A stretch of 47,110 nt of DNA from Candidatus Accumulibacter appositus (GCA_000585055.1 JEMX01000017.1:1-47110); one strand, 5' to 3'. Counted from the stretch's first letter, positions 17,370 through 26,378 are shown. Notes: generated from the sequence alone by a model not told the origin. Made by a program: numbers and translations.

Positions 17370-18344
17370 TCAGATCCATTTCATTTTCTTGAAAAGAATG
17401 TACTGCGCAAAGGCAAAGACAAACAGCAGGACGCTGACCCAGGCAAATGCGGAGCTGTTTTCGGTTCCCGGAACCCCGCCGACGTTGATTCCCAGAAGTC
17501 CCGTAAACAGGCCCAAAGGGAGAAAGATGGCGGCGACGATCGAGAGCACGTACATGGTCTTGTTCATCTTTTCGGAGAGGGCGTTGTTGAGCTCTTCCTG
17601 GGTAATTGCCGCTCGATCGCGTGCCGAGTCCAGATCGTCGACGAACCTAGCCGTACGTTCGGCAAGTTCGCGGACTCGTACCCTGTCGGTATCGTCCAGC
17701 CAGGGCACGCGCTCAATCTGCAGGCGTGCCAGCACGTCGCGCTGCGGCGAAATATAGCGCCGCATGCTGATCGTCTGCCGGCGCAAGTGGGCCAGCTTGG
17801 GACGCAGCTCATGGCTTTCCCCGTTCAGCACCGTGTCCTCCAGCTCATCGACGCTGTCATCGATGTCACCGATCACATCGGCCATTCGATCGGTAAGCTT
17901 GCTGGCGGCCATGACCAGAAAATCACCGATCGATTCCGGCCCCTTGCCCGCCTGGATACTCTTGTTAATGTCGTCCATGGCCATCACCCGCCGATGCCGC
18001 ATGCTGATGATGCGATGCTCGTCGAACCACATCCGGATGGCGACCATGTCTTCGAGATCGGCACCGGGATTGAAGTTGACACCACGCAGGATCAGGAGAA
18101 GGGAAGTTCCGGATGACAGGACCCGCGGGCGGGTTTCTTCAGCCATCAGGGCGGCGCACGCCACTTCATCGAGGCCACTCTCTTCGACCAGCCATTGCTT
18201 GGCCCCTTCGTCGGCATAATCGAGATGCAACCACAAGATTCCCTGGCCCGGTTCCCAGCTGCTGATCCGATCCCAGTTCATCGGCTTGCCGGAACCGCCC
18301 TCCAGAATGTATGCAAAGACCAGACCGCTCTTCTTCTTACCCAT
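17370..18344 (-). CDS. zntB: CorA-family divalent metal transporter, ZntB-like
   Basis: This 324-aa protein has the CorA/ZntB plan: a large N-terminal cytoplasmic funnel with long helices (residues ~1-255) and two C-terminal transmembrane segments. The first ends in GLFTGLLGINVGGVPG. ZntB proteins carry this GxN-IGG type loop where CorA has GMN, so zinc (probably zinc/proton symport) is more likely than magnesium. The C-terminus FKKMKWI is typical. I prefer the ATG at 18344 over the in-frame TTG two codons upstream. The gene is separate from its neighbours. The substrate is an inference from family. Confidence 0.88.
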   Translation of the reverse strand: MGKKKSGLVFAYILEGGSGKPMNWDRISSWEPGQGILWLHLDYADEGAKQWLVEESGLDEVACAALMAEETRPRVLSSGTSLLLILRGVNFNPGADLEDMVAIRMWFDEHRIISMRHRRVMAMDDINKSIQAGKGPESIGDFLVMAASKLTDRMADVIGDIDDSVDELEDTVLNGESHELRPKLAHLRRQTISMRRYISPQRDVLARLQIERVPWLDDTDRVRVRELAERTARFVDDLDSARDRAAITQEELNNALSEKMNKTMYVLSIVAAIFLPLGLFTGLLGINVGGVPGTENSSAFAWVSVLLFVFAFAQYILFKKMKWI

Positions 18345-18460
18345 GCGCAAAATCCAATCATTCCCTTAGTCAATAATCGCGAGCGGTGGATCACCGACCG
18401 CGCCCAAATTCCTGACCCCCTCCAGCGACGGAAAGTTCGACCGGCTCAGGCGAGACGCCG

Positions 18461-18664
18461 CTAATGGCCGGGTATTCCCGATTTCTCGCAATGAGCGTCC
18501 CGGTACGGCCCGCCGACCCGCTGCCAACCGACGCCCGGCGACGTCTGAGCGCAGAATACCTGGGCATCGATTCTGCTGCGCCAGAGATACCAGGGAGCTG
18601 GCGCAGCAAGCACAGATGCGCAGACCAGCAGGCATGGCAGCACGATGGCAAAGCAGGGTCTCAT
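18461..18664 (-). CDS. Small secreted protein with two conserved-looking Cys
   Basis: This 67-aa protein starts at the ATG at 18664, which has the excellent ribosome site AGGAGG four bases upstream. The signal peptide (residues 1-20, MRPCFAIVLPCLLVCASVLA) is followed by a short mature domain: APWYLWRSRIDAQVFCAQ, then GWQRVGGPYRDAHCEK. Cys38 and Cys59 could form one disulphide in the periplasm. I recall similar short proteins with W..WRS and CAQTSPG..W motifs annotated as hypothetical in betaproteobacteria, but cannot verify that. Function unknown. It is not obviously in an operon with the diguanylate cyclase upstream (gap 81 bp, same strand), though co-transcription is possible. Confidence 0.75.
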   Translation of the reverse strand: MRPCFAIVLPCLLVCASVLAAPAPWYLWRSRIDAQVFCAQTSPGVGWQRVGGPYRDAHCEKSGIPGH

Positions 18665-18745
18665 GCGCCCTCCTGAGGATCGATCGGCCGCCGGTCGAGT
18701 CGTCGGTCGTTCCCTGACCACGAGGCGACAGCTGGACGGCGGAGG

Positions 18746-19669
18746 TCAAGCGCCATTTTTCGCTGCTCCGCCTTCGCGATCAGCTTCCGCAAACGCGCCG
18801 CCGACGACACGAAAAGCAATCGCCGCCCTGCCCCGACGCTTGACCTCGTACATCAAGGCGTCAGCGGCGGCGAGTACCTCGGCCGCCGAGCGGGCCGGTT
18901 CAAGAAAGCTGACGACGCCAATGCTGCAGGTGACCGCACGCCCGTTGGCCGAAAACGCCTCGCGCAGCTCATCGACGAGGTTCTCGACCACCCGCTTTGC
19001 GCCGTGCCCATCACTTTCCGGCAGGAGCAGGGCAAACTCGTCGCCACCGAGACGTGCTGCGGTGTCCGTCTTACGCAGAGTTTTCTTGAGGACCTGCCCC
19101 GTTGTTCGCAGCACCCGATCGCCTTCGGCATGGCCAAGAGTATCGTTGACGAGCTTGAAGTTATCGAGGTCCACGTAGGCCAGGGTGAGCGGAGTCTTGC
19201 GGCGCTGGGCCATCGCCAGCTGATGCTCGAGCCGTTCCTCGAACGCGCGCCGGCCATACAAACCGGTCAGGGCGTCGGTGCGTGCCAGCTGCTGCTGCCT
19301 AACGAGGCCGTCACGCAGTGCAGTCAGCAGCGAGCTGGTGATGAAGAAGAAACCAAAACGGATGAGCGCGTTCCAGACAGGGATCACCGAATTCGAATAG
19401 GGATTGCCGGTGGCCAGCTGAGTGCCGTACCAGAAGAAACAGCTTATCAGCGCGATGCCGATGCCCGCCCGGCGTCCGCCATACCAAGTGGCCAGAGCAA
19501 CCGGCCCGAGGTAGAAGAGCGACATCGATATTTCGTAGCCGGTGAGGTAGTCCAGCGCCCCGACCAGGAGCGCACCGACAAGCGACAGGCCGACGATGCC
19601 ATGGCGACCGAAACGATTGAGGAAGCGATCAGCGGCGGCCAGGCGGCGCAGCAGAGCGTCATCGCTCAT
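18746..19669 (-). CDS. Membrane diguanylate cyclase (GGDEF)
   Basis: This 307-aa protein has an N-terminal membrane region with about four hydrophobic segments (residues ~20-125; GYEISMSLFYLGPVALATWYGG resembles the small integral sensory modules found in such cyclases), then a GGDEF domain (~140-290). TDALTGLYGRRAF begins the domain, ARLGGDEFALLLP is the active site, and RKTD five residues before GGDEF is an intact inhibitory site. It should synthesise c-di-GMP at the inner membrane. I chose the ATG at 19669 (MSDDALLRRL); an ATG at 19711 in the same frame would add 14 non-homologous residues. A GCGCATCC/GGATGCGC inverted repeat (19707-19723) lies just upstream. Confidence 0.9.
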   Translation of the reverse strand: MSDDALLRRLAAADRFLNRFGRHGIVGLSLVGALLVGALDYLTGYEISMSLFYLGPVALATWYGGRRAGIGIALISCFFWYGTQLATGNPYSNSVIPVWNALIRFGFFFITSSLLTALRDGLVRQQQLARTDALTGLYGRRAFEERLEHQLAMAQRRKTPLTLAYVDLDNFKLVNDTLGHAEGDRVLRTTGQVLKKTLRKTDTAARLGGDEFALLLPESDGHGAKRVVENLVDELREAFSANGRAVTCSIGVVSFLEPARSAAEVLAAADALMYEVKRRGRAAIAFRVVGGAFAEADREGGAAKNGA

Positions 19670-20139
19670 GAAGAACCCGCGCCCTGCACTAGCGGCTGGC
19701 GACGGGCGCATCCGGGATGCGCCGGCACTCCTCCCAACCCAGGTGCCTGGTCAACGCGTCGTTCGTTCATGGATCACGCCATTCCCGATTTCATTTCGAT
19801 CCGGAGTTTGCTGGCTTGGGGATGATGTCCGCCCGGGGATCGTTGATTGGCATGATGTCTGGCAGTGGCATCGACCTTCTCCCGATGGAAAACGCAAGAA
19901 CTACAATACTGCGAAACGACACGCTTCGGGGCCTTGAATTCAGCGCCTGCACGCCCGCACGCGACAGAGGCGTGCAGCCATGCAGAGTAGTACACAGTCC
20001 GTGCGGCGCTCTGGGGTAAAATGGCGCCCCTTACACGGCGAGGCGACCGTGCGCAATTTCTGTGCTGTTCGGTGCACGATTGTCTCCCGTGCGCAAAGCA
20101 CTTCGACGGCCCCTGTCAGCACCCCATTCTCACTGACCG
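19670..20139. other. Intergenic region between the GGDEF gene and hrpA
   Basis: These 470 bases separate divergent genes and should contain both promoters. The only structure I can support is the 17-base inverted repeat at 19707-19723 (8-base arms, one-base centre). Short open frames on both strands have no recognisable content. Confidence 0.45.
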
Positions 20140-20478
20140 ATGACCCCTACCAGCGCCCGTTTCGCAAGCCCAACGCAGAATCCTTTCGCCGACTGCCTGG
20201 CACTCGACCAGCGTCAGCTGCGCGCGCTGACGCGCGCCCTGCGGCACGGCTTCGGCGCCAAGCGCGACGCACTGCAGGCCGAACGCGACAGTCTGATCGA
20301 AAAGTCACGCGCCGCCGTGGCGGCGCGGCGGGCGCGCCGCCGTGGCGGCGCGGCGGGCGCGCCTGCCGCAGCCGGAGTTCGCCGACGACCTGCCGGTCAA
20401 TGGGCGGCGTGCCGAGATCGCGGAGCTGATCGCCAAGCATCAGGTAGTGATCGTCTGCGGCGAAACCGGCTCGGGTAA
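20140..20478 (+). pseudogene. hrpA: N-terminal fragment of HrpA, cut off by a 25-bp duplication
   Basis: The first ~63 codons encode the natural N-terminus of HrpA: FADCLALDQRQLRALTRALRHG, then AERDSLIEKSRAAVAARRAR. The frame then runs into the second copy of a 25-bp tandem repeat (20309-20358) and continues out of frame to a stop at 20478 as Ala/Arg-rich nonsense. Deleting one copy joins AARRARLPQPEFADDLPV directly to the helicase frame and gives a 1327-aa protein, close to E. coli HrpA (1300 aa). The downstream frame alone lacks this N-terminal helix. Confidence 0.85.
20309..20358. repeat. 25-bp exact tandem duplication in hrpA (frameshifting)
   Basis: Copy one is 20309-20333 and copy two 20334-20358. 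Identity extends to a 31-base match at offset 25, so there are about six bases of microhomology at the junction (GCGCC recurs after copy two). The period is not a multiple of three and breaks the hrpA frame. Confidence 0.95.
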
Positions 20479-23400
20479 GACCACGCAGATCCCCAAGATC
20501 TGCCTGGACATCGGTCGCGGCACCACCGGCCTGATTGGTCACACACAGCCGCGCCGGATCGCCGCACGATCGACAGCGGCACGTATCGCGCAGGAGCTGC
20601 ACAGCGAGGTGGGACGGCTGGTTGGCTACAAGATCCGCTTCAGTGACCGCACCACTCCAGATGCCTTGATCAAGCTGATGACCGACGGCATCCTGCTCGC
20701 CGAGACGCAGGGCGACGTCTGGCTCGAACAGTACGACACGCTGATCATCGACGAAGCGCACGAGCGCAGCCTGAACATCGACTTCCTGCTCGGCTACCTC
20801 AAGCAGCTCTTGCCCAAGCGCCGCGATCTGAAGCTGATCATCACCTCGGCAACGATCGACGCGCAGCGTTTTGCCCGGCACTTCGACGACGCGCCGGTCA
20901 TCGAGGTCTCGGGCCGACTGCATCCGGTGGAATTGCGCTATCGGCCGTTGCAGAAGGAAGATGGCGGGGAATCCGGCGGCGAGCGCAGTGGACACGGCGA
21001 ACGCAGTGACGACCAGCGCGATCTCTGCGAGGCAATTGTCGACGCCTGCGACGAACTCGATCGCGCCGGACCGGGCGATGTGCTGGTCTTTCTGCCCGGC
21101 GAGCGCGAGATCCGCGAGGCCGCCGAGGCGCTGCGCAAGCAGCACCCGCCGCATACCGAAATTCTGCCGCTTTTCGCCCGTCTGTCGAGCGAAGAGCAGG
21201 GACGAATCTTTAAACCGCACCTCGGGCGGCGGATCGTGCTGGCCACCAACGTCGCCGAAACCTCGCTGACCGTGCCGGGAATCCGCTACGTCGTCGATAC
21301 CGGCCTGGCACGCATCAAGCGCTATTCGTACCGCAGCAAAGTCGAACAACTGCAGATCGAGAAGATCTCGCAGGCCTCGGCCAACCAGCGCGCCGGGCGC
21401 TGTGGACGGGTCGCCGCCGGAGTGTGCATCCGCCTTTATGAGGAGCAGGACTTCGCGCTGCGCCCGGAATACTCGGAACCGGAAATACTGCGCTCCTCCC
21501 TGGCCGGGGTGATCCTGCGCATGAAAGCGCTGCGTCTCGGCGACATCGAAGATTTTCCGTTCCTCGAAGCACCACCGCGCAAAGCCATTGCCGACGGCTA
21601 CCGGCTATTGCTCGAACTCGGCGCAGTCACCGACGACAACGCGCTGACGGAGACCGGTCAGGAACTGGCGAAGATGCCACTCGACCCGCGCGTCGGGCGG
21701 ATGATCGTCGCCGCCCGCGGCGAAGCGTGCCTGCGCGAAGTGCTGGTCATCGCTGCCGCCCTGAGCGTCCAGGATCCGCGCGAGCGACCACAGGAAAAGC
21801 AGGGCGGCGCCGACGCCGCACACCGCAAGTGGGCCGACCCGAAGTCCGAATTCCTCTCGTGGCTCAAGCTGTGGGACTGGTACCAGGCCGAGGTCGAACA
21901 TCGCAAGTCGCAGCGCAAGCTGGTACAGACCTGCCACGACAACTTTCTTTCGGCGCTCCGCATGCGTGAATGGCGTGACATCCACGCGCAACTGCACACG
22001 CTGGTGGCCGAACAGAAATGGCGCCCGAACCAGGTTCCGGCAAGCTACGACGCCGTCCATCGCGCACTGCTCGCCGGCCTGCTCGGCAACATTGGCTGCA
22101 AGTCGGAGGATTCGGCGCATTACCTCGGCGCACGCGGCATCAAGATGCTGATCCATCCCGGCTCGGCGCTGCAAAAGAAGGCCGGCAAGTGGATTGTCGC
22201 CGCCGAGATCAGTGAAACGACGCGCCTGTTCGCTCGCTGCGTCGCACGCATCGAACCGGCATGGCTGGAGCTGGTCGGCGCGCACCTCCTCAAGCGCAGT
22301 CATTTCGACCCGCACTGGGAGAAAAAGGCGATGCAGGCAGTCGCTTTCGAGCGCATCACACTGTACGGAATCGTCGTCGAGGCGCGCCGGCGGGTAAACT
22401 TCGGGCCGTTGAACCCACCGGCCGCACGCGAACTGTTCATCCGCGACGCACTGGTCGCCGGTGAGGTCAGCGAAGAGTTCGCGCGACGCTGGGATTTCTT
22501 CAAGAACAATCAGCAGCTGGTGCTCGACATCGAAACCCTGGAGCACAAGTCGCGGCGACCCGACGTGCTGGTTGACGACGAACTGATCTTTGCCTTCTAC
22601 GACCAGATCGTCCCCGAGGGCATCTACAGCGGCGCCAGCTTCGACAAGTGGCGGCGCACCGCCGAGCGCGAGCAACCGCGACTGCTGCACCTGGTGCCGC
22701 GACTGCTGCACCTGGTGCGCGAGGACTTGATGCGCCACGAGGCCGCCGGCATCACCAGCGAGGCTTTCCCGCATCAACTGCACCTCGGCAGCGTCGACTA
22801 CCCGCTGGCCTACCACTTCGAACCGGGCAGTGCTCGCGACGGCGTGACCCTGACCCTGCCGCTGGCGCAGCTGAACCAGATCCCTGCCGCACGTTGCGAA
22901 TGGTTGGTGCCGGGACTGCTCAAGGAGAAGGTGCAGCAGCTGGTAAAAACGCTTCCGCAACGGATTCGCGCCAAGCTGGTGCCGGTGCCCGACTTTGCCA
23001 GCGAGTTCGTCGAGCAAGTGTCTCCGACGGACAAGCCATTGGTGAACGCACTGGTCCATTTCATCTTGCAAACCCGCGGCTTGAACGCGCGCGGCTGGGA
23101 CCTCACCGCAGACGCTTTTCGCCCCGCTTCAGTACCCGCGCACCTGAGCTTCAACTTCCGTCTGATCGACGAGAACGGCCGCCAGCTCGGCATCAGTCGC
23201 AGCTTGAGTGAGCTGCGCAGCGAATGGGGACGCGAGGCGAAGCAGGAGTTCGCCGAACTGCACGAGACACCGGCCGAGTTTTCGGGAATGACCGACTGGA
23301 GTTTTGGCGAGTTGGCCGAACTGATTGAAGTCGAGGTCGGCGGCGGTCAGACGGTCTTCGGCTACCCGGGACTGACCGACGACGGCGACAGCGTCTCGGT

Positions 23401-24148
23401 GAGCGTCTTCGATTCGCCCGAGGAGGCGCTGCAGGCGCACTCGGGGGGACTGCTGCGACTGTTCATGCTGCAGTTTCGCGAGCAGATCAAGTACCTCGAA
23501 AAGAACCTGCCGGGGCTGACGCAAATGGGCATGCAGTTCATGGCGCTGGGCACACTCGACGAGCTGCGCGGACAGTTGCTGGAGCTGACTTTCGCGCGCG
23601 CCTGCCTGCAAGAGCCCTGGCCGACCGATGCGGCGAGTTTCAACGCCCGCTGCCTGGAAGCCAAACCGCGGGTGGGCTTGCTGGCCCAGGAGGTTTGTCG
23701 CCTGGTCGGCCGGATTCTCAGCGACTGGCTTGCACTGCACAAGAAGCTGCCGGCGTTCAAAGCCTACGGCAGCACCGTCCATGACATTGAAGGACAACTG
23801 GCGCGGCTGATCAGCAAGCGCTTCGTGGTCGACACGCCTTTCGAACGCCTGCAACAATATCCGCGCTATTTGAATGCCATTGCCGTGCGCCTGGACAAGC
23901 TGAAGGCCGGCGGCGCCCATGGCGCAGCTCGCGACGCCCGCCTGCTGGCCGAGGAGTACCTGCCGCTATGGACCAACTATCAGCGACGCGCGACGATACT
24001 GGCCAAACAGGGAGTCGGCAACGCACAGCTCGAGCAGTTCCGCTGGTTGCTCGAGGAATTGCGCGTGCATCTCTTCGCGCAGGCGCTACGTACACCGGTG
24101 CCGGTGTCGAGCAAGCGGCTGCAGAAGATGTGGGAGGGTATCCAGTGA
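20342..24148 (+). CDS. hrpA: ATP-dependent RNA helicase HrpA (main reading frame)
   Basis: This DEAH-box RNA helicase is involved in mRNA processing and in rescuing stalled ribosomes. As it stands, the frame encodes 1268 aa from a GTG inside the duplicated repeat. Helicase motifs are GETGSGKTTQ (I), DEAHERS (II), SATID (III) and QRAGRCGR (VI), followed by the HA2/OB-fold region and the long C-terminal DUF3418-type domain ending in RLQKMWEGIQ. The natural N-terminus is in another frame upstream. A 21-bp in-frame duplication at 22676-22717 repeats RLLHLVP. If the frameshift is real, translation might still start at an internal GTG and yield a mostly complete enzyme lacking ~60 residues. Confidence 0.92.
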   Translation: MAARRARLPQPEFADDLPVNGRRAEIAELIAKHQVVIVCGETGSGKTTQIPKICLDIGRGTTGLIGHTQPRRIAARSTAARIAQELHSEVGRLVGYKIRFSDRTTPDALIKLMTDGILLAETQGDVWLEQYDTLIIDEAHERSLNIDFLLGYLKQLLPKRRDLKLIITSATIDAQRFARHFDDAPVIEVSGRLHPVELRYRPLQKEDGGESGGERSGHGERSDDQRDLCEAIVDACDELDRAGPGDVLVFLPGEREIREAAEALRKQHPPHTEILPLFARLSSEEQGRIFKPHLGRRIVLATNVAETSLTVPGIRYVVDTGLARIKRYSYRSKVEQLQIEKISQASANQRAGRCGRVAAGVCIRLYEEQDFALRPEYSEPEILRSSLAGVILRMKALRLGDIEDFPFLEAPPRKAIADGYRLLLELGAVTDDNALTETGQELAKMPLDPRVGRMIVAARGEACLREVLVIAAALSVQDPRERPQEKQGGADAAHRKWADPKSEFLSWLKLWDWYQAEVEHRKSQRKLVQTCHDNFLSALRMREWRDIHAQLHTLVAEQKWRPNQVPASYDAVHRALLAGLLGNIGCKSEDSAHYLGARGIKMLIHPGSALQKKAGKWIVAAEISETTRLFARCVARIEPAWLELVGAHLLKRSHFDPHWEKKAMQAVAFERITLYGIVVEARRRVNFGPLNPPAARELFIRDALVAGEVSEEFARRWDFFKNNQQLVLDIETLEHKSRRPDVLVDDELIFAFYDQIVPEGIYSGASFDKWRRTAEREQPRLLHLVPRLLHLVREDLMRHEAAGITSEAFPHQLHLGSVDYPLAYHFEPGSARDGVTLTLPLAQLNQIPAARCEWLVPGLLKEKVQQLVKTLPQRIRAKLVPVPDFASEFVEQVSPTDKPLVNALVHFILQTRGLNARGWDLTADAFRPASVPAHLSFNFRLIDENGRQLGISRSLSELRSEWGREAKQEFAELHETPAEFSGMTDWSFGELAELIEVEVGGGQTVFGYPGLTDDGDSVSVSVFDSPEEALQAHSGGLLRLFMLQFREQIKYLEKNLPGLTQMGMQFMALGTLDELRGQLLELTFARACLQEPWPTDAASFNARCLEAKPRVGLLAQEVCRLVGRILSDWLALHKKLPAFKAYGSTVHDIEGQLARLISKRFVVDTPFERLQQYPRYLNAIAVRLDKLKAGGAHGAARDARLLAEEYLPLWTNYQRRATILAKQGVGNAQLEQFRWLLEELRVHLFAQALRTPVPVSSKRLQKMWEGIQ
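22676..22717. repeat. 21-bp exact tandem duplication in hrpA (in frame)
   Basis: CCGCGACTGCTGCACCTGGT-type units repeat with period 21 over a 22-base match (22676-22697 against 22697-22718). The result is RLLHLVP twice in tandem just before the REDLMRHEA segment. Relatives, as I recall them, have the segment once. Confidence 0.9.
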
Positions 24149-24191
24149 TCGCCAAACGCTTTTCGCATCGGACGAGATGGAGAGTGAATAA

Positions 24192-24773
24192 GTGACTGAA
24201 ATTGTTCTTGCGCTGGGACGCAGCTTACGCACGCTTGGAGGTGGACGCGTCTGGCTGTTGTTCTTCGGGCCGGCGGCGGTGGCGCTGGTGATCTGGATCG
24301 TGTTGATGGTGTTTGCGCTGGAAAGCCTGATTGCGACCCTGGTCGAACAGCCGCCGATGACCTGGCTGGCTGGCTGGGGAGCGGTGTGGCTGGCCAAGCT
24401 CGGCGCGGTGCTCGGCGGCTGGCTGCTGATCCTCGCGGCGGCATTCATCACCGCCATGCTGCTGGCGGCGATTTTCGTGATGCCATTGCTGCTCAATCAT
24501 GTCGCCCTGGCCGACTACCCGGAACTGGCCCGAGTCGGCAAGGACAGTGTGGTCGCGGGCGCCTGGAACAGCGTCGCTGCGCTGCTGCTGTACATCGTCG
24601 GCATGCTGCTGACCCTGCCGCTATGGCTGGTGCCCCCTGCCGCTATGGCTGGTGCCCGGGCTGGGCCTGGTGCTGCCGATCCTGTGGATGGCCTGGCTGA
24701 CGCGACGCACCTTTGCCTTCGATGCGCTCACCGTACATGCCACCGACCAGGAATGGCGTGCGCTCAGACGTGA
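24192..24773 (+). pseudogene. EI24-domain membrane protein, N-terminal part (frameshifted)
   Basis: It starts with GTG at 24192, GGAGAG upstream. About 150 residues encode the first membrane helices of an EI24/CysZ-like protein (VWLLFFGPAAVALVIWIVLMVF; GGWLLILAAAFITAMLLAAIFVMPLLL; VAALLLYIVGMLLTLPLWLVP). At 24635 a 22-bp duplication shifts the frame and the remaining ~45 residues are nonsense. Removing one copy joins it to the frame ending at 24966 and gives 250 aa, the usual size for the proteobacterial EI24 family. The family is poorly characterised; CysZ relatives transport sulphate. Confidence 0.8.
24613..24657. repeat. 22-bp exact tandem duplication in the EI24 gene (frameshifting)
   Basis: A 23-base match (24613-24635 against 24635-24657) repeats CTGCCGCTATGGCTGGTG with period 22. 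The junction has five C residues where each copy edge has three, so it looks like a blunt joining with little or no microhomology. Confidence 0.95.
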
Positions 24774-24966
24774 GCACGGCGTCCAGCTACTGGTGCTCGG
24801 CGTCACCCTGGCGCTGTTGGCGCACATCCCGCTGCTCGGCCTGCTGACGCCAACACTGGCAGCGCTGGCCTATTCGCACTACTGCCTTGAAGCACTGCGC
24901 GGTTTGCGGCAGGGTGCGCTGGTGGCGGTGATCGACGAGCAGCCGCAAATCGAGGAGGTCAAATGA
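24652..24966 (+). pseudogene. EI24-domain membrane protein, C-terminal part
   Basis: The C-terminal ~104 residues of the EI24 protein continue here: PGLGLVLPILWMAWLTRRTFAFDALT, then LLVLGVTLALLAHIPLLGLLTPTLAALAYSHYCLEAL. The sequence PLWLVPGLGLVLPILW would be continuous without the duplication. Its TGA overlaps the ATG of the next gene (ATGA), so the two were made as a coupled pair. With the frameshift, ribosomes stop before this point and coupling would be lost. Confidence 0.8.
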
Positions 24967-25721
24967 AGAGCTTCGGGGCACTCATCATTGGCGACGAGAT
25001 TCTGTCGGGAAAACGCGTCGACCAGCACTTTGCCAAGGTCGCCGAGTTGCTCGCCGCGCGTGGGCTGCGCCTGTCGTGGGTCGAATTCCTGGGTGATAGG
25101 CGCGCGCGGATCGCGGCAACGCTGCGCCGCAGCCTGGCCGCCGGCGACGTCGTCTTCAGCTTTGGCGGCATAGGCAACACGCCCGACGACCAGACCCGAC
25201 AGGCCGTAGCCGAGGCGCTGGGCGTCGACCTCGTCCTGCATCCCGATGCAGAGCGCGAGATCCGCGGCCGTTTCGGCGATCAGACCAACGATGTTCGCCT
25301 GCTGCTGGGCACTTTCCCGCGCGGCGTAGACATCATTCCCAACCCGTTCAACCGCATTCCGGGCTTTCGCGTCCGCGATCACTACTTTGTGCCCGGCTTT
25401 CCGCAAATGGCCCATCCGATGGTCGAATGGGCACTCGAAACCTTCTATAGTGATCTTTTCGATTGCCATGCACGAATCGAACAGGCCTTCCTGCTGACCG
25501 GCGCCAACTGCTACGAAAGCGCGCTTTTCGATCTGATGGAAGGAATCGTGGCCGACTTCCCGACGCTGCGGCTGTTCAGTCTGCCGTCGATTTCACCGGA
25601 CGGACAAAGGCGGCACCTCGAATTGGGCGTCGAGGGCGAACAGGCGCTGGTCGATCAGGCAATGAGTCGCATCCGCCTCGAGGTCGAGCGGCGCGGCATC
25701 GATTGGCAATGGCGGCCATAG
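24963..25721 (+). CDS. MoaB/Mog-fold molybdopterin-binding (CinA N-terminal-like) protein
   Basis: This 252-aa cytoplasmic protein has the MoCF_biosynth domain in its first ~170 residues: GALIIGDEILSGKRVDQHF at the start, then GDVVFSFGGIGNTPDDQTRQAVAEALG, a variant of the GG.G.T.DD.T signature. It corresponds to the stand-alone COG1058 proteins, not full-length CinA, since the C-terminal amidase domain is absent. The usual GGTGPT reads GGIGNT here. Role unknown; relatives are annotated as competence/damage-inducible or molybdopterin-binding. Its ATG overlaps the EI24 stop. Confidence 0.88.
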   Translation: MKSFGALIIGDEILSGKRVDQHFAKVAELLAARGLRLSWVEFLGDRRARIAATLRRSLAAGDVVFSFGGIGNTPDDQTRQAVAEALGVDLVLHPDAEREIRGRFGDQTNDVRLLLGTFPRGVDIIPNPFNRIPGFRVRDHYFVPGFPQMAHPMVEWALETFYSDLFDCHARIEQAFLLTGANCYESALFDLMEGIVADFPTLRLFSLPSISPDGQRRHLELGVEGEQALVDQAMSRIRLEVERRGIDWQWRP

Positions 25722-25769
25722 AGCGCTGCTGCTGATCACGCTGACAGCACTGACAACTCGCCACGCGTA

Positions 25770-25800
25770 GAAAAAAAGAAACCCGGTCATCGCCGGGTTC
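25770..25800 (-). terminator. Rho-independent terminator after phasin 1
   Basis: On the minus strand the stem AACCCGG/CCGGGTT with a six-base loop is followed by TTCTTTTTTT. It lies 30 bp after the phasin stop codon and suits a highly expressed gene. It also separates the convergent CinA-like gene. Confidence 0.85.
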
Positions 25801-25829
25801 CTGGGCCACGCCGAACTACAGCGAATGGC

Positions 25830-26378
25830 TTACTTCTTCGGGGTCAGCGCTGCGGCGGCCTTGGCGGTGGCGCTGCTTGCAGCCTTGACATTGGTGTCGA
25901 CGATGTCGGTCATCTGCTTGGCCATCTGCGAGATGTTTTCGAAAGCGGTGCTCGAAGCGGTCATCATCTGCTTCATGGCGGCGCCGAAGACGTCACCGGC
26001 AATCGGGGTGCCAGCGCTACCCTTGCCGACCAGACTGCTCGCCTGCTGGGCCATGTTGCTGTACTGCTGTTCCATCACCGACGTGATTTCGCGCTGCATG
26101 TTGGCGGACAGATCGTAGAGACCGCGCGAGTACTCGAGCAGCTTGTCGACGTTGGGCTGGGCCATCGCACCAGCGACACCGGTCAATTGCTTCGGATCCT
26201 TGATGTCCATCAACTGCTGTGCACCAGTGGCACTGTTGTTGAACAGCTCACGGCTGGCAGCAAGATTGAGGGCGGAGAGTTGCTCCATGCCGTGGAACGC
26301 TGTGCGCACCAGAGTCATCATCACTTGTGCGTTGGCTTTCTGGCTTTCGGCCAGTTTTTCGAGATCGATGGTGTTCAT
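25830..26378 (-). CDS. Phasin family protein (phasin 1)
   Basis: This 182-aa amphipathic, Ala-rich protein matches the phasin_2 family: LEKLAESQKANAQVMMTLVRTAFHGMEQLSALNLAASRELF, then AQPNVDKLLEYSRGLYDLSANMQREITSVME, with a Lys-rich AALTPKK tail. Phasins coat polyhydroxyalkanoate granules and set their number and size. GGAGGA precedes the ATG. It is followed by a strong terminator and lies 217 bp after a second phasin gene with its own terminator. The pair are diverged paralogues with matching block order. Confidence 0.92.
   Translation of the reverse strand: MNTIDLEKLAESQKANAQVMMTLVRTAFHGMEQLSALNLAASRELFNNSATGAQQLMDIKDPKQLTGVAGAMAQPNVDKLLEYSRGLYDLSANMQREITSVMEQQYSNMAQQASSLVGKGSAGTPIAGDVFGAAMKQMMTASSTAFENISQMAKQMTDIVDTNVKAASSATAKAAAALTPKK

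Noticed and set aside
21605..23071. Long open frame (488 codons) on the minus strand inside hrpA
   Set aside because: It is antisense to the conserved helicase frame, has no recognisable domain, and is explained by the GC-rich codon pattern of hrpA.
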